Source: an uncultured Rhodobacterales bacterium
GTDB lineage: Bacteria; Pseudomonadota; Alphaproteobacteria; Rhodobacterales; Rhodobacteraceae
DNA: 43,580 bases
Direction of reading: 5' to 3'
NCBI GenBank assembly: GCA_903845215.1
Contig: CAIMWI010000040.1
Span: forward strand, 1 to 43,580
Below the pieces are notes generated by a model. The model made no database searches and was not told where the DNA came from. It saw nothing but the letters and a program-made list of their open reading frames with translations. Positions 8,969 to 18,665 of this stretch are shown here, piece after piece (the stretch's first letter is position 1; each line of letters begins with the position of its first letter). The position numbers were made by a program, and so were the translations under genes.

Positions 8969-9029
8969 CACTATAGGCTTGTGGCAAAGCCAAAACGCCA
9001 TGACGCCGCTTGCCCCGCCCGCCGTCTAT

Positions 9030-9053
9030 CGCTAAATCCGGCGCTAAATCCGG
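9030..9053. repeat. 12-bp tandem direct repeat upstream of prfB
   Basis: CGCTAAATCCGG occurs twice in tandem (9030-9041 and 9042-9053) in the 113-base gap between the PBP1A and prfB genes, ending about 28 bases before the prfB start. A local slippage duplication is the simplest reading. Confidence 0.85.
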
Positions 9054-9081
9054 CGCAATGCCGTAACTGGGAAGGTCTTTC

Positions 9082-10209
9082 ATGCGCTCTGAAACCCAAA
9101 ATCATGTCGATGCGATCAAAAAGTCGCTGCGGCTCTTGGGCCAGCGGATGGAGATTGAAACCGCGCCGCACCGGATGGAAGAGTTCAACGCCCTGATCGA
9201 AAACCCCGATCTGTGGAACGACCCTGCCAAGGCGCAAAAGCTGATGCGCGAACGCCAAGCCCTGATCGACGCCCAATCCACCCATGACCTGATCGCCCAT
9301 GGTCTGCGCGACAATGTCGAATTGATCGAAATGGGCGAGGCGGAAGCCGATGCCGAGATTGTGGCCGAGGCTGAAGCCGCCCTAAAGTCGCTGACCGAAC
9401 TGGCCGCCCAAAAAGAGCTTGAGGCGCTGCTGGATGGCGAAGCCGATGGCAACGACACCTTCTTAGAGATCAATGCAGGTGCTGGTGGTACCGAAAGCTG
9501 TGACTGGGCCTCGATCTTGTCGCGCATGTATGTGCGCTGGGCCGAGAAAAAGGGCTACACCGTCGAGATGCAGTCTGAAACGGCGGGGGAAGAGGCAGGG
9601 ATCAGGTCTGTCAGTTACAAGATCAGTGGCAAGAACGCCTATGGCTGGTTGAAATCTGAGGCCGGCGTTCACCGTTTGGTGCGCATCAGCCCGTTTGATT
9701 CCGCCGCGCGGCGGCATACGTCGTTCAGTTCGGTCTGGGTCTATCCCGTTGTCGATGACAATATCGAGATCGACGTGCAGGACAAAGACATCCGCATTGA
9801 TACCTACCGCTCGTCCGGGGCCGGTGGGCAGCACGTCAACAAGACCGACTCGGCCGTGCGGATCACCCACTTTCCCAGCGGGATTGTCGTGACCTCCTCG
9901 CTGAAATCGCAGCATCAGAACCGTGACATTGCCATGCAGGCCCTAAAATCGCGCCTGTACCAGCAAGAATTGGATAAGCGCAACGCCGCCATCTTGGAAG
10001 CACATGAAAGCAAGGGCGAGGCGGGCTGGGGCAACCAGATCAGGTCTTATGTTCTTCAGCCCTATCAGATGGTCAAAGACCTGCGCACCAATGTGGAAAC
10101 CAGCGATACGCAAGGCGTTCTGGACGGGGATTTAGACCGGTTCATGGCCGCAACCTTGGCCAAGGATGTGTCAGGCAAAAGCCGTGCTGATGCGATGGGC
10201 GAAGGCTAA
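9082..10209 (+). CDS. prfB: Peptide chain release factor 2 (RF2)
   Basis: A 375-residue release factor that ends translation at UGA and UAA. The tripeptide anticodon SPF is at 203-205 (RISPFDSAARRH) and the universally conserved GGQ that triggers peptidyl-tRNA hydrolysis is at 248-250 (SSGAGGQHVNKT). SPF rather than PxT makes it RF2 and not RF1. The gene is read in one continuous frame: no internal UGA or frameshift site is present near codon 26, unlike E. coli, so autoregulation by programmed frameshifting is absent. GGAAGG precedes the ATG. It converges with the MFS gene with only 6 bases between stops. Confidence 0.98.
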   Translation: MRSETQNHVDAIKKSLRLLGQRMEIETAPHRMEEFNALIENPDLWNDPAKAQKLMRERQALIDAQSTHDLIAHGLRDNVELIEMGEAEADAEIVAEAEAALKSLTELAAQKELEALLDGEADGNDTFLEINAGAGGTESCDWASILSRMYVRWAEKKGYTVEMQSETAGEEAGIRSVSYKISGKNAYGWLKSEAGVHRLVRISPFDSAARRHTSFSSVWVYPVVDDNIEIDVQDKDIRIDTYRSSGAGGQHVNKTDSAVRITHFPSGIVVTSSLKSQHQNRDIAMQALKSRLYQQELDKRNAAILEAHESKGEAGWGNQIRSYVLQPYQMVKDLRTNVETSDTQGVLDGDLDRFMAATLAKDVSGKSRADAMGEG

Positions 10210-10215
10210 GCCAAG

Positions 10216-11637
10216 TCAACCCCGCCGGATCAGGCCAAAGGCCGAAACCGCCGCCGCGGCGAGTGCCATCAGCGAACAGGTGGCTGCAATATGGGCAAAG
10301 GCCAGACTGCTGGCCGCATCATGCGCCCCAGAGCTTTGGGCCAGCCCAAAGCCGGGCATTTCAGGGCTGACCGGCCCGTAAGACCAAAGCGCAATCCGCC
10401 CCATCAGCGCCACGGCGATCAAGCCCGCCGCCCGCGCCGTGGCATTGTTGATGCCCGATGCAGCGCCTTGATCCCTTTCTGGCGCTGCCGCCATCACACA
10501 AGCGGTCAAAGGGCCGACCACCAAGGCCAAGCCAAGCCCTGTCAGCAGGCAAAAGGGCGCTGTGAGGTGCCAGAAATCTTGGGCAGGCGCAAAGACGGCG
10601 ATGAGCCCATAGGCCAAGGCCACGATCAGGCTGCCAATGGTCAGCGGCCAGCCAAAGCCGATCCGTTCAGCCAATCGCCCCGCGCGCCCTGACAAAAGGG
10701 CGATGCTGATCGAGATCGGCAAGAAGGCCGCCGTTACCCCCAATGGCGTGACATGCCAAACCGAAATCGCCGTCATCGGCAGATAGAAACTAACGCCGTT
10801 CAACCCGATGTACAAAAGCAAGGTCGCCAAATTGACGGCGCTGAACGCGCGATCACGAAACAGATCCAGCCGGATCATGGGCGCGGGCAGGCGGGATTCG
10901 ACCCAAAGAAATCCGATCGCGGCCGCGATGGCGATCGCGGCCGCAGGCACGGCCAAAGCCTCGCCCTCGGTCAAGGCCACGGCCATAGCACCCAAGCCCA
11001 AGGCCGCCAGAACCCCGCCCCATATATCCACCGGCGTGCCCGGACGTCCCTGATCCGGCACGGCATGACGCGCCAAAAGCCAAAGCGCACCCGCGCCAAG
11101 CGGCAGGTTCAACGCAAAAATCACCCGCCACACCTCTGGCCCGCCCAAGGTCAGCACCAAACCGCCCAAGATAGGCCCCGCCGCCGTCGTGGCAGTAGAG
11201 GCCGCCGCCCAAAGCCCCAGTGCGCGGCCCCGATCGGCCCTGCCATAGGCGCGAGAAACCAAAGTCATCGACCCCGGCACCATAAACGCTGCGCCCAAAC
11301 CTTGCAGCATCCGTGCGGCGATCATCAAGGGCATGGAAGGTGCAAGCGCGCACAGCACCGATGCTGCCATAAACGCCAAGATCCCACCTTGAAACACCCG
11401 CACCACGCCAAAGCGGTCTGACATGGCCCCGCCGACCAGCACCAAGGCGGTGACCGCCAGCAAATACCCCGCCTGCACCCATGCGGCGGTCGCCAGCGTT
11501 CCGCCTAGACTGGCGCGTATGGCGGGCAGGGCGATGGCGGTGACGGACGAATCGATAAACCCCATGGCCGATGCCATGACCGCCGCTGCCAACAAATAGC
11601 CCGGTTTGGTGCGCGTAAGGGAAAAAGGTGGTGTCAT
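10216..11637 (-). CDS. MFS transporter, DHA2 family (EmrB/QacA-like)
   Basis: A 473-residue inner-membrane proton-driven transporter with about 14 hydrophobic segments. The first helix carries FIDSSVTAIALPAI, the family's motif D1-like signature of 14-helix drug:proton antiporters (DHA2), and the loop after helix 2 has GGAMSDRFGVVRVF (motif A). VPGSMTLVSRAYGRADRGRA and the GPILGGLV antiporter motif C are also present. Substrate cannot be read from sequence; multidrug or metabolite efflux is the family expectation. No ribosome-binding site is evident before ATG 11637, so the true start could differ slightly. No adjacent TetR/MarR regulator or membrane-fusion partner is present. Confidence 0.9.
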   Translation of the reverse strand: MTPPFSLTRTKPGYLLAAAVMASAMGFIDSSVTAIALPAIRASLGGTLATAAWVQAGYLLAVTALVLVGGAMSDRFGVVRVFQGGILAFMAASVLCALAPSMPLMIAARMLQGLGAAFMVPGSMTLVSRAYGRADRGRALGLWAAASTATTAAGPILGGLVLTLGGPEVWRVIFALNLPLGAGALWLLARHAVPDQGRPGTPVDIWGGVLAALGLGAMAVALTEGEALAVPAAAIAIAAAIGFLWVESRLPAPMIRLDLFRDRAFSAVNLATLLLYIGLNGVSFYLPMTAISVWHVTPLGVTAAFLPISISIALLSGRAGRLAERIGFGWPLTIGSLIVALAYGLIAVFAPAQDFWHLTAPFCLLTGLGLALVVGPLTACVMAAAPERDQGAASGINNATARAAGLIAVALMGRIALWSYGPVSPEMPGFGLAQSSGAHDAASSLAFAHIAATCSLMALAAAAVSAFGLIRRG

Positions 11638-11745
11638 TGCGGCAGCGTGGACGAAGTGGCCCGCGCCCGTCTAGGCGGTTCACGACCTTGACATGGCGGC
11701 TTTCGCTGCCGCGCAACACTCAAGATCGGCCACCGCACAGGGGTG

Positions 11746-11755
11746 CCCGATCGGG
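11746..11755. promoter_or_regulatory. 10-bp palindrome CCCGATCGGG downstream of the bactofilin gene
   Basis: A perfect palindrome in the 142-base gap that separates the bactofilin gene end from the start of the MFS gene (both minus strand). It could be an operator for the MFS gene, lying about 110 bases upstream of its start. Nothing else in this gap is recognisable. Confidence 0.25.
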
Positions 11756-11779
11756 TCAATCAGAACAGGCCAATCAGAA

Positions 11780-12271
11780 TTAGGGCGTGTCGTCGCCTTC
11801 GGGGGCAGGCAAAGCCGTGCGTCCTGCCGACAGCGGATCATCTTGCCGCTGCACAGACCCTTCAAAATGCGCACCGGCTTCGATGGCGATGGTCTTGTGG
11901 ATGATATCCCCCTCGACCCGCGCGGTCGAGGTGAGGCGCACTTTCAGCCCGCGCACCCGCCCAATCACACGGCCATTGACGACGATATCATCTGCCACAA
12001 TCTCGCCCCGGATCGTGGCGGTTTCGCCCACAATCAGCATATGGGCCCGGATATCGCCTTCCACGGTGCCTTCAACTTGAATGTCGCCAGCGGTTTTAAG
12101 GTTGCCCACAACCGTCAGGTCAGACGACAGGATCGACGGGCCAACTTTGCCCTTGGGCACAACCGGCGTATATTCCACCGAAGGCTTCACCAAAGGCATG
12201 TCGGGCGCCTTAGGTTTTTCGGTTTCGTTCGGCTTAGAGCCAACTTCGTTAATGCGACTTTTAGAAAACAT
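11780..12271 (-). CDS. Bactofilin family cytoskeletal protein
   Basis: A 163-residue polymer-forming protein (DUF583). The core at about residues 38-135 is a right-handed beta-helix of short repeats with a Gly-hydrophobic rhythm (GNLKTAGDIQVEGTVEGDI, GEIVADDIVVNGRVIG), flanked by a polar, Pro/Lys-rich N-terminal tail and a short disordered C-terminal tail. Bactofilins form nucleotide-independent membrane-bound filaments that position cell-wall enzymes. Its start lies 11 bases inside the end of the upstream M23 peptidase gene, so the two are translated from one message. The N-terminal tail begins MFSKSRI, which resembles the short amphipathic or basic membrane-targeting motif of other bactofilins. 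Confidence 0.93.
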   Translation of the reverse strand: MFSKSRINEVGSKPNETEKPKAPDMPLVKPSVEYTPVVPKGKVGPSILSSDLTVVGNLKTAGDIQVEGTVEGDIRAHMLIVGETATIRGEIVADDIVVNGRVIGRVRGLKVRLTSTARVEGDIIHKTIAIEAGAHFEGSVQRQDDPLSAGRTALPAPEGDDTP

Positions 12272-13601
12272 CTCTCGCTGCCCTTATAAAGGTCATCGGG
12301 TTCACGGGTTTCCCGCTTAGCCGAACCTCGTAGTGAAGGTGTGTGCCAGTAGACCGGCCTGAATTTCCCATATCACCGATTTTTTCGCCACGCGATATCT
12401 TTTGACCGACTTGCACATCAATTTGCGATAAGTGGCCGTAGCGGGTTTCAATGCCTTGAATGTGGCGGATCTTGATCAGGCGTCCATAGCCCCCTTCCCA
12501 TCCGGCATAAGTCACAGTGCCGTCTGCGGTGGCGTAGATGGCCGAACCGTAATCGCCCGCCAAATCCTGCCCTTCATGCATGCGCGCCGCGCCGTTGATC
12601 GGGTCATTGCGCCCGCCAAAGCCCGAAGTCAGGCGAAAACGGGTTTGTAACGGCATGGCCAAGGGCACCTTAAAGGCCGCGATGCGATAGATGTTCAGCT
12701 TGTCTAGCCCTTGCAAGATCGCGTTGATGCGCGGCTCGTCTGGGCTATTTGACAGGCCCATCGACGAGAACGAAATCGGCGCAAGCGGGCCGCCTTGGCC
12801 AGAATACCCCGATTTCACCGCATCGATAAGGTCATCGGCGTTCAGCCCCACCGAGCTGAACATCTTGTTCAGCGGTTCGACCGAGAGGGTCAGGGCATCT
12901 TCCAGCTTGCCAAAGATAATGGCGTTGCGTGATTCGAGTTGCAGTTTTTGTTGGGCCACAGCGGCGGTCTTGGCCTGTTCGGCCAAGACCCGCGCAGATT
13001 CGGCGTCACGGTCTTTGGCGGTTTCGGTCAGGGCGGCGGCCATCAGGTCTAGGGTTTGTGCCACATCGCGGGCCCGATCGGCCTCGGTTGGGGCGGATCC
13101 TGCAGGCTCGGTGCGGGCGGCCTTGGTTTGGGCGATGGTGGCGCGGGCCTCGTCACGCTCGTGGATGGTGCGGCGCAGGGTGTTTTGGATCACATCAATC
13201 CCGGTCTCAAGCTCGCGCAGGCGCGTTTCAGAGGCAAGAAGCCGCTCTTGCATGGCCGAGACTTGTTTCAGCGCCAGATTGAACCGCTCTTGCGCACCCG
13301 CAGCCTCGGCCGCCCGCAGGTCACGGTCGTTGGACAGATCGTTCAAGCGTTGTTCAAACAGGCTGGTTTGCCGCTGAATCTGGTCGCGCGACGATCCGGC
13401 ATTCAGAAAATCCATCAGCAAAATGGCTGAGGCTAGAAGAAACCAGCCCAAAGCCACCCCCCCCACGGCAAGGCTGACGGCTTGGGTCAGTGGGCGCAGG
13501 CGCACAAAGCGGGTCGTCGCATCTGATTTCAAGAACAGGCGTTGTTCGGGAAACCAAGGCGCCAAAGCGGTCTCGATCCGGTGGGACAACCTCAAAAACA
13601 T
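12261..13601 (-). CDS. M23 (LytM) peptidoglycan endopeptidase with coiled coil
   Basis: A 446-residue membrane-anchored cell-wall hydrolase. It has a short cytoplasmic N-terminus, one transmembrane segment (about 45-66), a long periplasmic coiled coil (about 75-215, charged and Ala/Gln-rich), a linker, and a C-terminal LytM domain (about 325-440). Zinc ligands are H342 and D346 (MHEGQDLA) and H423, with catalytic H421 (THLHYE), so the peptidase looks active rather than degenerate. It overlaps the bactofilin gene by 11 bases. The same pairing is described for BacA-LmdC in prosthecate alphaproteobacteria, where the bactofilin confines the peptidase to shape the cell; applying this here is inference from layout. 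Confidence 0.93.
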   Translation of the reverse strand: MFLRLSHRIETALAPWFPEQRLFLKSDATTRFVRLRPLTQAVSLAVGGVALGWFLLASAILLMDFLNAGSSRDQIQRQTSLFEQRLNDLSNDRDLRAAEAAGAQERFNLALKQVSAMQERLLASETRLRELETGIDVIQNTLRRTIHERDEARATIAQTKAARTEPAGSAPTEADRARDVAQTLDLMAAALTETAKDRDAESARVLAEQAKTAAVAQQKLQLESRNAIIFGKLEDALTLSVEPLNKMFSSVGLNADDLIDAVKSGYSGQGGPLAPISFSSMGLSNSPDEPRINAILQGLDKLNIYRIAAFKVPLAMPLQTRFRLTSGFGGRNDPINGAARMHEGQDLAGDYGSAIYATADGTVTYAGWEGGYGRLIKIRHIQGIETRYGHLSQIDVQVGQKISRGEKIGDMGNSGRSTGTHLHYEVRLSGKPVNPMTFIRAARDVF

Positions 13602-13730
13602 GGCGTGGGTCCGTTCTGGGACAGGGGCAAGGGCAGGGGCCCAGAGGGGCTTGGTGTGTGAGTAGACAGCGCCTTGCAGCCTTTCAATCGCTTTAACACG
13701 GGCAGGCCCAACCCCTGCGAAAATCCGCCG

Positions 13731-14573
13731 TCAAACCGCAGAAGGGCCCAAGGCGGATTCGTCTTTGTCTTGGGTGAGGGGCCAATAAAAATCGGGTGGC
13801 AGGCCTGCTTCGGCGCGCTTTTCTTCGTTGAATGGCGGCTTTAACAGCCCGTGGAAATAGCGCCGCACAAGCGTGTGAAATTCTTCTTTCGGATCAAGCC
13901 CGTCGCGGCCACACATCCAGTTGAACCACTTTGACCCATAGGCCACATGGGCCACTTCTTCGGCATAAATCACCTGCAACGCCGCCAGCGCCTGCGCGTT
14001 GCCCGCCTGTTGAAACAGCGCAATCATCGCCGGTGTCACATCCAAGCCCCGCGCTTCCAGCACCATGGGCACCACAGCCAAGCGGCCCAGAAAATCCTCG
14101 GCCGTGTCTTCGGCGGCGCGCCACATGCCTGCATGAGCCGGCATAGCACCGTAAAAGCTGCCCAAGCTTTCAAGGCAGTCGCACAGCAGGTTGAAATGCT
14201 TGGCCTCGTCATCGGCGGCTTTGACCCAATCGTCATAAAAGCCAAGAGGCATGGGGATATGGGCAAAGCGGGCCAGAAGATCCCAATGCAGATCAACGGC
14301 GTTCAACTCGATATGGGCAATCGCGTGCAGCATGGCGATGCGCCCCAAGGCACTGCTGGGTCTGCGGCGTGGCACATCGCGCGGCGAAAGAAGATCGGGC
14401 TTTTGGGGCCGCGCGGGTTGCAACGGCGGCAAGGTGCAGCCGATGGCCAAGGGCTGGCTTGCCGCACGCGCGGCAAACCAACGGGCGGCATGGGCGCGCC
14501 CAAGGGCGGTCTTGGCGCGGCCATCGGCGGTGGTCAACACCTCGACAGCCATCTCGGACAGCGTTTTTGTCAT
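13731..14573 (-). CDS. DUF455 ferritin-like protein
   Basis: A 280-residue all-helical protein of the DUF455 family, a ferritin-like group of unassigned function. The characteristic di-iron-type residues are visible: AHIELNAVDLHWD near 94-106, ADDEAKHFNLL near 120-130, and AEEVAHVAYGSKW near 209-221, giving repeated ExxH pairs. This makes metal binding likely; oxidase, hydroxylase or storage roles cannot be separated. It lies 20 bases downstream of the peroxiredoxin gene on the same strand, so both are probably one transcript, which fits an oxidative-stress or iron-related role. Confidence 0.85.
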   Translation of the reverse strand: MTKTLSEMAVEVLTTADGRAKTALGRAHAARWFAARAASQPLAIGCTLPPLQPARPQKPDLLSPRDVPRRRPSSALGRIAMLHAIAHIELNAVDLHWDLLARFAHIPMPLGFYDDWVKAADDEAKHFNLLCDCLESLGSFYGAMPAHAGMWRAAEDTAEDFLGRLAVVPMVLEARGLDVTPAMIALFQQAGNAQALAALQVIYAEEVAHVAYGSKWFNWMCGRDGLDPKEEFHTLVRRYFHGLLKPPFNEEKRAEAGLPPDFYWPLTQDKDESALGPSAV

Positions 14574-14593
14574 CGTTTTCTTTCTTGGCCGCT

Positions 14594-15061
14594 TTAGGCC
14601 TGAAGATGGGCCAAAACTTCGGCCGCATGGCCCTTGACCTTATCGACCTTCCAGATATGCGCGATTTTGCCGGACCCGTCGATCAAGAAGGTCGAGCGCA
14701 GCACACCTTGAACCAATTTGCCAAAGAACAGCTTTTCGCCAAAAGCCCCCCAACTTTCCATCATCTGACCATCTTTGTCTGACAGCAAAGGCATTTTGAT
14801 ATCCATTTTGGCAATAAACTTGTCATGCTTGGCCACGCTGTCCTTAGAGAGGCCCAAAACCACAACGCCTAGGCTGGCAAACTGCGGCAGCAAAGCGTTG
14901 AAGTCCATCACCTCGTTGGTGCAAGACGGCGTGCCGTCGGCGCCATAGGTGAACAGCACCACAGATTTGGGGCGCAAGCTGGAAAGCGTCACCTGCGCGC
15001 CCCCATCGCGGGGCAAGGTGAAATCAGGGGCCATTTGGCCGATGTTCAGATGCGAAGTCAT
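14594..15061 (-). CDS. PrxQ/BCP-type peroxiredoxin, one-cysteine form
   Basis: A 155-residue thioredoxin-fold peroxidase that reduces hydrogen peroxide and organic hydroperoxides. The active-site segment is GTPSCTNEV with peroxidatic C47 preceded by T44 and P45, and the supporting Arg lies in VLRSTFLID. C47 is the only cysteine in the protein, so it has no resolving cysteine and must use an external thiol, unlike two-Cys PrxQ. A clear AAGGAG precedes the ATG. It is first in a two-gene unit with the DUF455 gene and diverges from the large AsmA-like gene across a region with a 9-bp inverted repeat. Confidence 0.92.
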   Translation of the reverse strand: MTSHLNIGQMAPDFTLPRDGGAQVTLSSLRPKSVVLFTYGADGTPSCTNEVMDFNALLPQFASLGVVVLGLSKDSVAKHDKFIAKMDIKMPLLSDKDGQMMESWGAFGEKLFFGKLVQGVLRSTFLIDGSGKIAHIWKVDKVKGHAAEVLAHLQA

Positions 15062-15104
15062 GGGCGGCTCCTTGCCTTTTGAGTTGATATGGCTTTGGCA
15101 TCTA

Positions 15105-15132
15105 GTTGCCTTTCGGCGCAGATAAAGGCAAC
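15105..15132. promoter_or_regulatory. 9-bp perfect inverted repeat in the prx / AsmA-like divergent promoter region
   Basis: GTTGCCTTT (15105-15113) and AAAGGCAAC (15124-15132) are exact inverted copies with a 10-base spacer, giving a centre-to-centre distance of 19 bases, about two helical turns. It sits in the 100-base gap between divergent genes, 44 bases from the peroxiredoxin start and 30 from the AsmA-like start. A dimeric regulator binding here could control both genes. No T-run follows, so a terminator is unlikely. Confidence 0.5.
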
Positions 15133-15161
15133 GGCTGTAGAAAGGCTAGGATGAGGCAGGC

Positions 15162-18100
15162 ATGACACCGGGTGGGCAGGGCAGCGGGGCAGGGCACAAG
15201 CCCGAAGCCCCTATGACAGACCCGGCCGCGGCCGTGCCCGGGCCGCGCAAAGGCTTTGCCCTAAGACGGCGCCCCAAACGCCCGCGCCGTCCGCGCAGCG
15301 GTCTTTGGGGGCGGATGGCGTTTTTGGCGCTGGTCTTTGGACTTGCTGCGCTGACCCTGCAGTTTTTGGGCCGAACGCTGCCCATGCCTGTCTGGATTGT
15401 GGCCGAGGTGGAAGCCCGCCTGAACCGCAGTCTGGCCGAGGCCCTGCCCGGCGGGGCTTTGTCGCTGGGCGGCATTGATGTGACCTTGGGCGAGGATTGG
15501 GTGCCCCGTTTGGTGCTGGATGATCTGCGCCTGCTGCAAGCGGATGGCCAGACCCTGCTGACCTTACCGCAAGCCTATCTTAGCCTTGATCCCGCAGGCC
15601 TGCCGCAAGGGCAACTTCAGGTCAAAAGCCTGCGCATCGTGGGCGCGCGGATCGCGTTGCGGCGCGATGCCGAAGGCGATCTGCTTTTGACTTTGGGCAG
15701 CGGCGCTGGGTCCAAGATTGACAACCTCACCACGGTTTTCGCCAAGCTTGATCAAGCCTTTGCCCTGCCATTGTTGACGCATCTTACCCAAGTGCGGGCG
15801 GAAGGCGTCAGCTTGACCCTGACCGATCAGCGCACCGACCGCACATGGCAAGTGGGCGATGGCTTGGTGACAATTGACCACCGCGCCACCGAGATTTCCG
15901 CCCAGATCAGCCTGTCTTTGGTGGCAGATGGTACGGCCCCCGCCCGTGCCGTTCTGACAGCCGTCGCCGCCAAGGGGGCTGGTTCGGCGCGCGTTGAAGT
16001 GCAGGTGGATAATGTCGCGGCAAAGGACATTGCGGCACAAACGCCGGTGTTGGGTTGGCTTGGCGTGCTGGACGCGCCGATTTCGGGCCGTTTGGTGGCA
16101 GTGATTGATCGCAATGGTGTTGGGGCCTTTGACGGGCGGTTGGATTTCGGGGCGGGCGCCTTGCAGCCCGCGCCCAAGGCCACGCCGATTGCCTTTGATA
16201 AGGCCAGCCTCGCGCTTGGGTACGATGCGGCGGGTGGGCGCATTGTGCTTAGCGACCTGTCGCTGCAAAGCCGCACTTTGCGGGTGGCGACCAAGGGCCA
16301 AGTCTATCTGGTCGATGCCAAGGGCCAGAAGATCACCGGCGCGCTGTCGGGGCGCATTCCTGCCGCCTTCTTGGGCCAGATCCAGATCTCAGATCTGTCG
16401 GTTGATCCGGCGGGCCTGTTTGCTGCCCCCGTCACCTTTCACCAAGGGTCGGTTGATGTGCGTCTTAAGCTGGATCCCTTCACGCTTGACATAGGTCAGC
16501 TGGCCTTGAACGAGGGCGGCGAGCATCTGGGATTGTCAGGGCAGATCGGCGCCGATCCTGCCGGATGGCGCGTGGCCTTGGACCTGACGCTGAACCAGAT
16601 TTCGCGCGACCGGCTTTTGGCGCTGTGGCCGCTGCGATTGGTGACGGGCACGCGCAATTGGGTAGAAAGCAACATCCGCAATGCAGACCTGTCGCGCCTG
16701 CGCGCCAGCGTGCGACTTGCCCCCGGGGCCGAGCCTAAGACAGAGATATCCTATAGCTACGCGCAGGCCGAATTGCGCATGATGCCCAAAATGCCGCCCG
16801 TCACAGGGGCCGATGGCTATGCCACCATTCAAGGTAAATCCTATACTTTGGTCATGTCAAAAGGCATTCTGACACCGCCTGAAGGTGGCGCGGTCGATGT
16901 GGCGGGCACAGTGCTTGCGGTGCCCGACATCACCCAAAAGGCCGCGATCGCCAATATCGAGTTGCATATGACGGGCGCTTTGACGGGCGTTTTGTCGCTG
17001 ATGGATCAAGCGCCGTTTCATTACCTGCAAAAAGCGGGGCAGCCGGTGAATTTAGGCCAAGGGCGCGCCAGCGTGACGGCACAGATAAGCTTTCCCATGA
17101 AGGCGCGCGTCATGCCTTGGGATGTCAGTTTTGATGTGACGGCCAAGGTGGTGGATTTCGCCTCGGATGTGCTGATCAAGGGCCACAGGTTTACCTCGCC
17201 CCTGTTGACGGTGGGGGTAACACCCAAGGGGCTGCGCATTTCTGGGGCAGGCTTGATCGGGAACGTGCCATTCGAGGGCAGCTTTGTGCAAGAATTGCCC
17301 GACACCGCCCCCACCGCGCAAGAACAAGCCCTGCAAAATGGGCTGACTGACGGGATTTATATCACCACGGCGCCGCGCCCAGTTCTGCCTGCCCAAATCA
17401 CAGGCCAAGTCAAGCTGTCACAGGCGGCGGTGGCCGAGTTTGCGCTGGGGTTGCCCGACACCATGGTCACAGGTGAAACGTCAGCCGACGTCACGCTGGA
17501 ACTGCCCAAGGACGGTGCCGCTCGGTTGCAGCTTCGCTCTGATCTGCGGGGCATGGCGCTGGCCCTTCCTGAAGTGGGGTGGTCAAAATCTGCGAATGAT
17601 TCTGGGCGTTTAGAGGTGGACGTTCGCCTTGGCCCCGCCCCAGAGGTGACGCGCCTTGACCTGTCAGGTGCCGGTCTTGACGCCAAGGGCAAGGTGCGGC
17701 TGCATCCCGACGGCCGCTTGGATTTGGCAAGGTTCGATCAGCTCCGAATTGCCCCTTGGTTCAATGGCGCGGTTGAGATTGCGGGCCAAGGCGCCGGCGC
17801 GCCGGTGACTTTGGCCATGACCTCGGGCACGATTGACCTGCAGGGCTTTCCCCAAGCGCGCGCCACTATGGCAAGCACCACTGCCACAACTGGCAAGGCC
17901 ATTCGCATTTCGGCGCAATCTGTCAAACTGGCGGAAAGCTTGCGCATCACGGGGTTTGAGGGCGATTTTTTCACCCAAGGCGGGCTCAATGGGGCCTTCA
18001 GCGGGGCGCTGAACGATACAGCCCCGATCACCGGCGTCGCCGTTCCCAGCCGCTATGGCACGGCGGTGCGAATCCAGTCTGACGAGGCAGGTCTTACGAT

Positions 18101-18665
18101 GAAGGCGGCGGGGGTCTTTGCCTCGGCCCAAGGGGGCAGCCTGTCGATGACGCTGATCCCGCGGGCACAAGCGGGCAGTTATGACGGATCGGCCGCGATC
18201 AAGGATATTCGGGTCAACAATGGTTCGGTTATGGTTGACCTTCTTTCCGCCATTTCCGTGGTGGGCCTGTTGGATCAATTGCGCGGCGCGGGGATCGTGT
18301 TTGACACGACCTATGCGCAATTTGTCGTCACCCCAAAGACCATAGATGTCCAACGCGGTTCCGCGATTGGGGCGTCGATGGGGGTGTCTTTTGAAGGGCT
18401 TTACCACTCTGACACAGATCGTTTGGATATGCGCGGCGTTGTGTCACCCATTTATGTGCTGAACGGACTGGGGGCTTTTCTGACAAAGCGTGGCGAGGGG
18501 TTGTTTGGCTTTGCCTATAAGTTGCAAGGCCCTGCCAAGACGGCACAGGTCTCGGTCAACCCGCTGTCGATCTTGACCCCGGGCATGGTGCGCGACTTGT
18601 TTCGCGCGCCGGCCCCTTCGTTGGATCTGCCAGCAAGCATAACACAAGGGGGGGGCGGGGGATGA
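15162..18665 (+). CDS. YhdP/AsmA-like large envelope protein (DUF3971)
   Basis: A 1167-residue protein with a cytoplasmic Pro/Arg-rich N-terminus, one transmembrane segment (about residues 50-70) and a very long periplasmic part made of repeated beta-strand stretches, with DUF3971-like and AsmA-2-like regions. Such AsmA/TamB-class proteins form beta-grooves that bridge inner and outer membranes, and E. coli YhdP carries phospholipids to the outer membrane; transport here is inferred from family. The C-terminal block with [20 protein letters not shown] and the conserved [17 protein letters not shown] stretch is typical. The start has GAGG upstream; an internal Met at residue 18 is an alternative. 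Its TGA overlaps the queA ATG (ATGA at 18662-18665). Confidence 0.85.
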   Translation: MTPGGQGSGAGHKPEAPMTDPAAAVPGPRKGFALRRRPKRPRRPRSGLWGRMAFLALVFGLAALTLQFLGRTLPMPVWIVAEVEARLNRSLAEALPGGALSLGGIDVTLGEDWVPRLVLDDLRLLQADGQTLLTLPQAYLSLDPAGLPQGQLQVKSLRIVGARIALRRDAEGDLLLTLGSGAGSKIDNLTTVFAKLDQAFALPLLTHLTQVRAEGVSLTLTDQRTDRTWQVGDGLVTIDHRATEISAQISLSLVADGTAPARAVLTAVAAKGAGSARVEVQVDNVAAKDIAAQTPVLGWLGVLDAPISGRLVAVIDRNGVGAFDGRLDFGAGALQPAPKATPIAFDKASLALGYDAAGGRIVLSDLSLQSRTLRVATKGQVYLVDAKGQKITGALSGRIPAAFLGQIQISDLSVDPAGLFAAPVTFHQGSVDVRLKLDPFTLDIGQLALNEGGEHLGLSGQIGADPAGWRVALDLTLNQISRDRLLALWPLRLVTGTRNWVESNIRNADLSRLRASVRLAPGAEPKTEISYSYAQAELRMMPKMPPVTGADGYATIQGKSYTLVMSKGILTPPEGGAVDVAGTVLAVPDITQKAAIANIELHMTGALTGVLSLMDQAPFHYLQKAGQPVNLGQGRASVTAQISFPMKARVMPWDVSFDVTAKVVDFASDVLIKGHRFTSPLLTVGVTPKGLRISGAGLIGNVPFEGSFVQELPDTAPTAQEQALQNGLTDGIYITTAPRPVLPAQITGQVKLSQAAVAEFALGLPDTMVTGETSADVTLELPKDGAARLQLRSDLRGMALALPEVGWSKSANDSGRLEVDVRLGPAPEVTRLDLSGAGLDAKGKVRLHPDGRLDLARFDQLRIAPWFNGAVEIAGQGAGAPVTLAMTSGTIDLQGFPQARATMASTTATTGKAIRISAQSVKLAESLRITGFEGDFFTQGGLNGAFSGALNDTAPITGVAVPSRYGTAVRIQSDEAGLTMKAAGVFASAQGGSLSMTLIPRAQAGSYDGSAAIKDIRVNNGSVMVDLLSAISVVGLLDQLRGAGIVFDTTYAQFVVTPKTIDVQRGSAIGASMGVSFEGLYHSDTDRLDMRGVVSPIYVLNGLGAFLTKRGEGLFGFAYKLQGPAKTAQVSVNPLSILTPGMVRDLFRAPAPSLDLPASITQGGGGG

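Noticed and set aside
9030..9053. CRISPR-like repeat
   Set aside because: Two 12-bp units directly in tandem without spacers and no cas genes: a simple duplication.
9100..9200. Programmed frameshift site in prfB
   Set aside because: The frame is continuous from the ATG and there is no in-frame TGA near codon 26.
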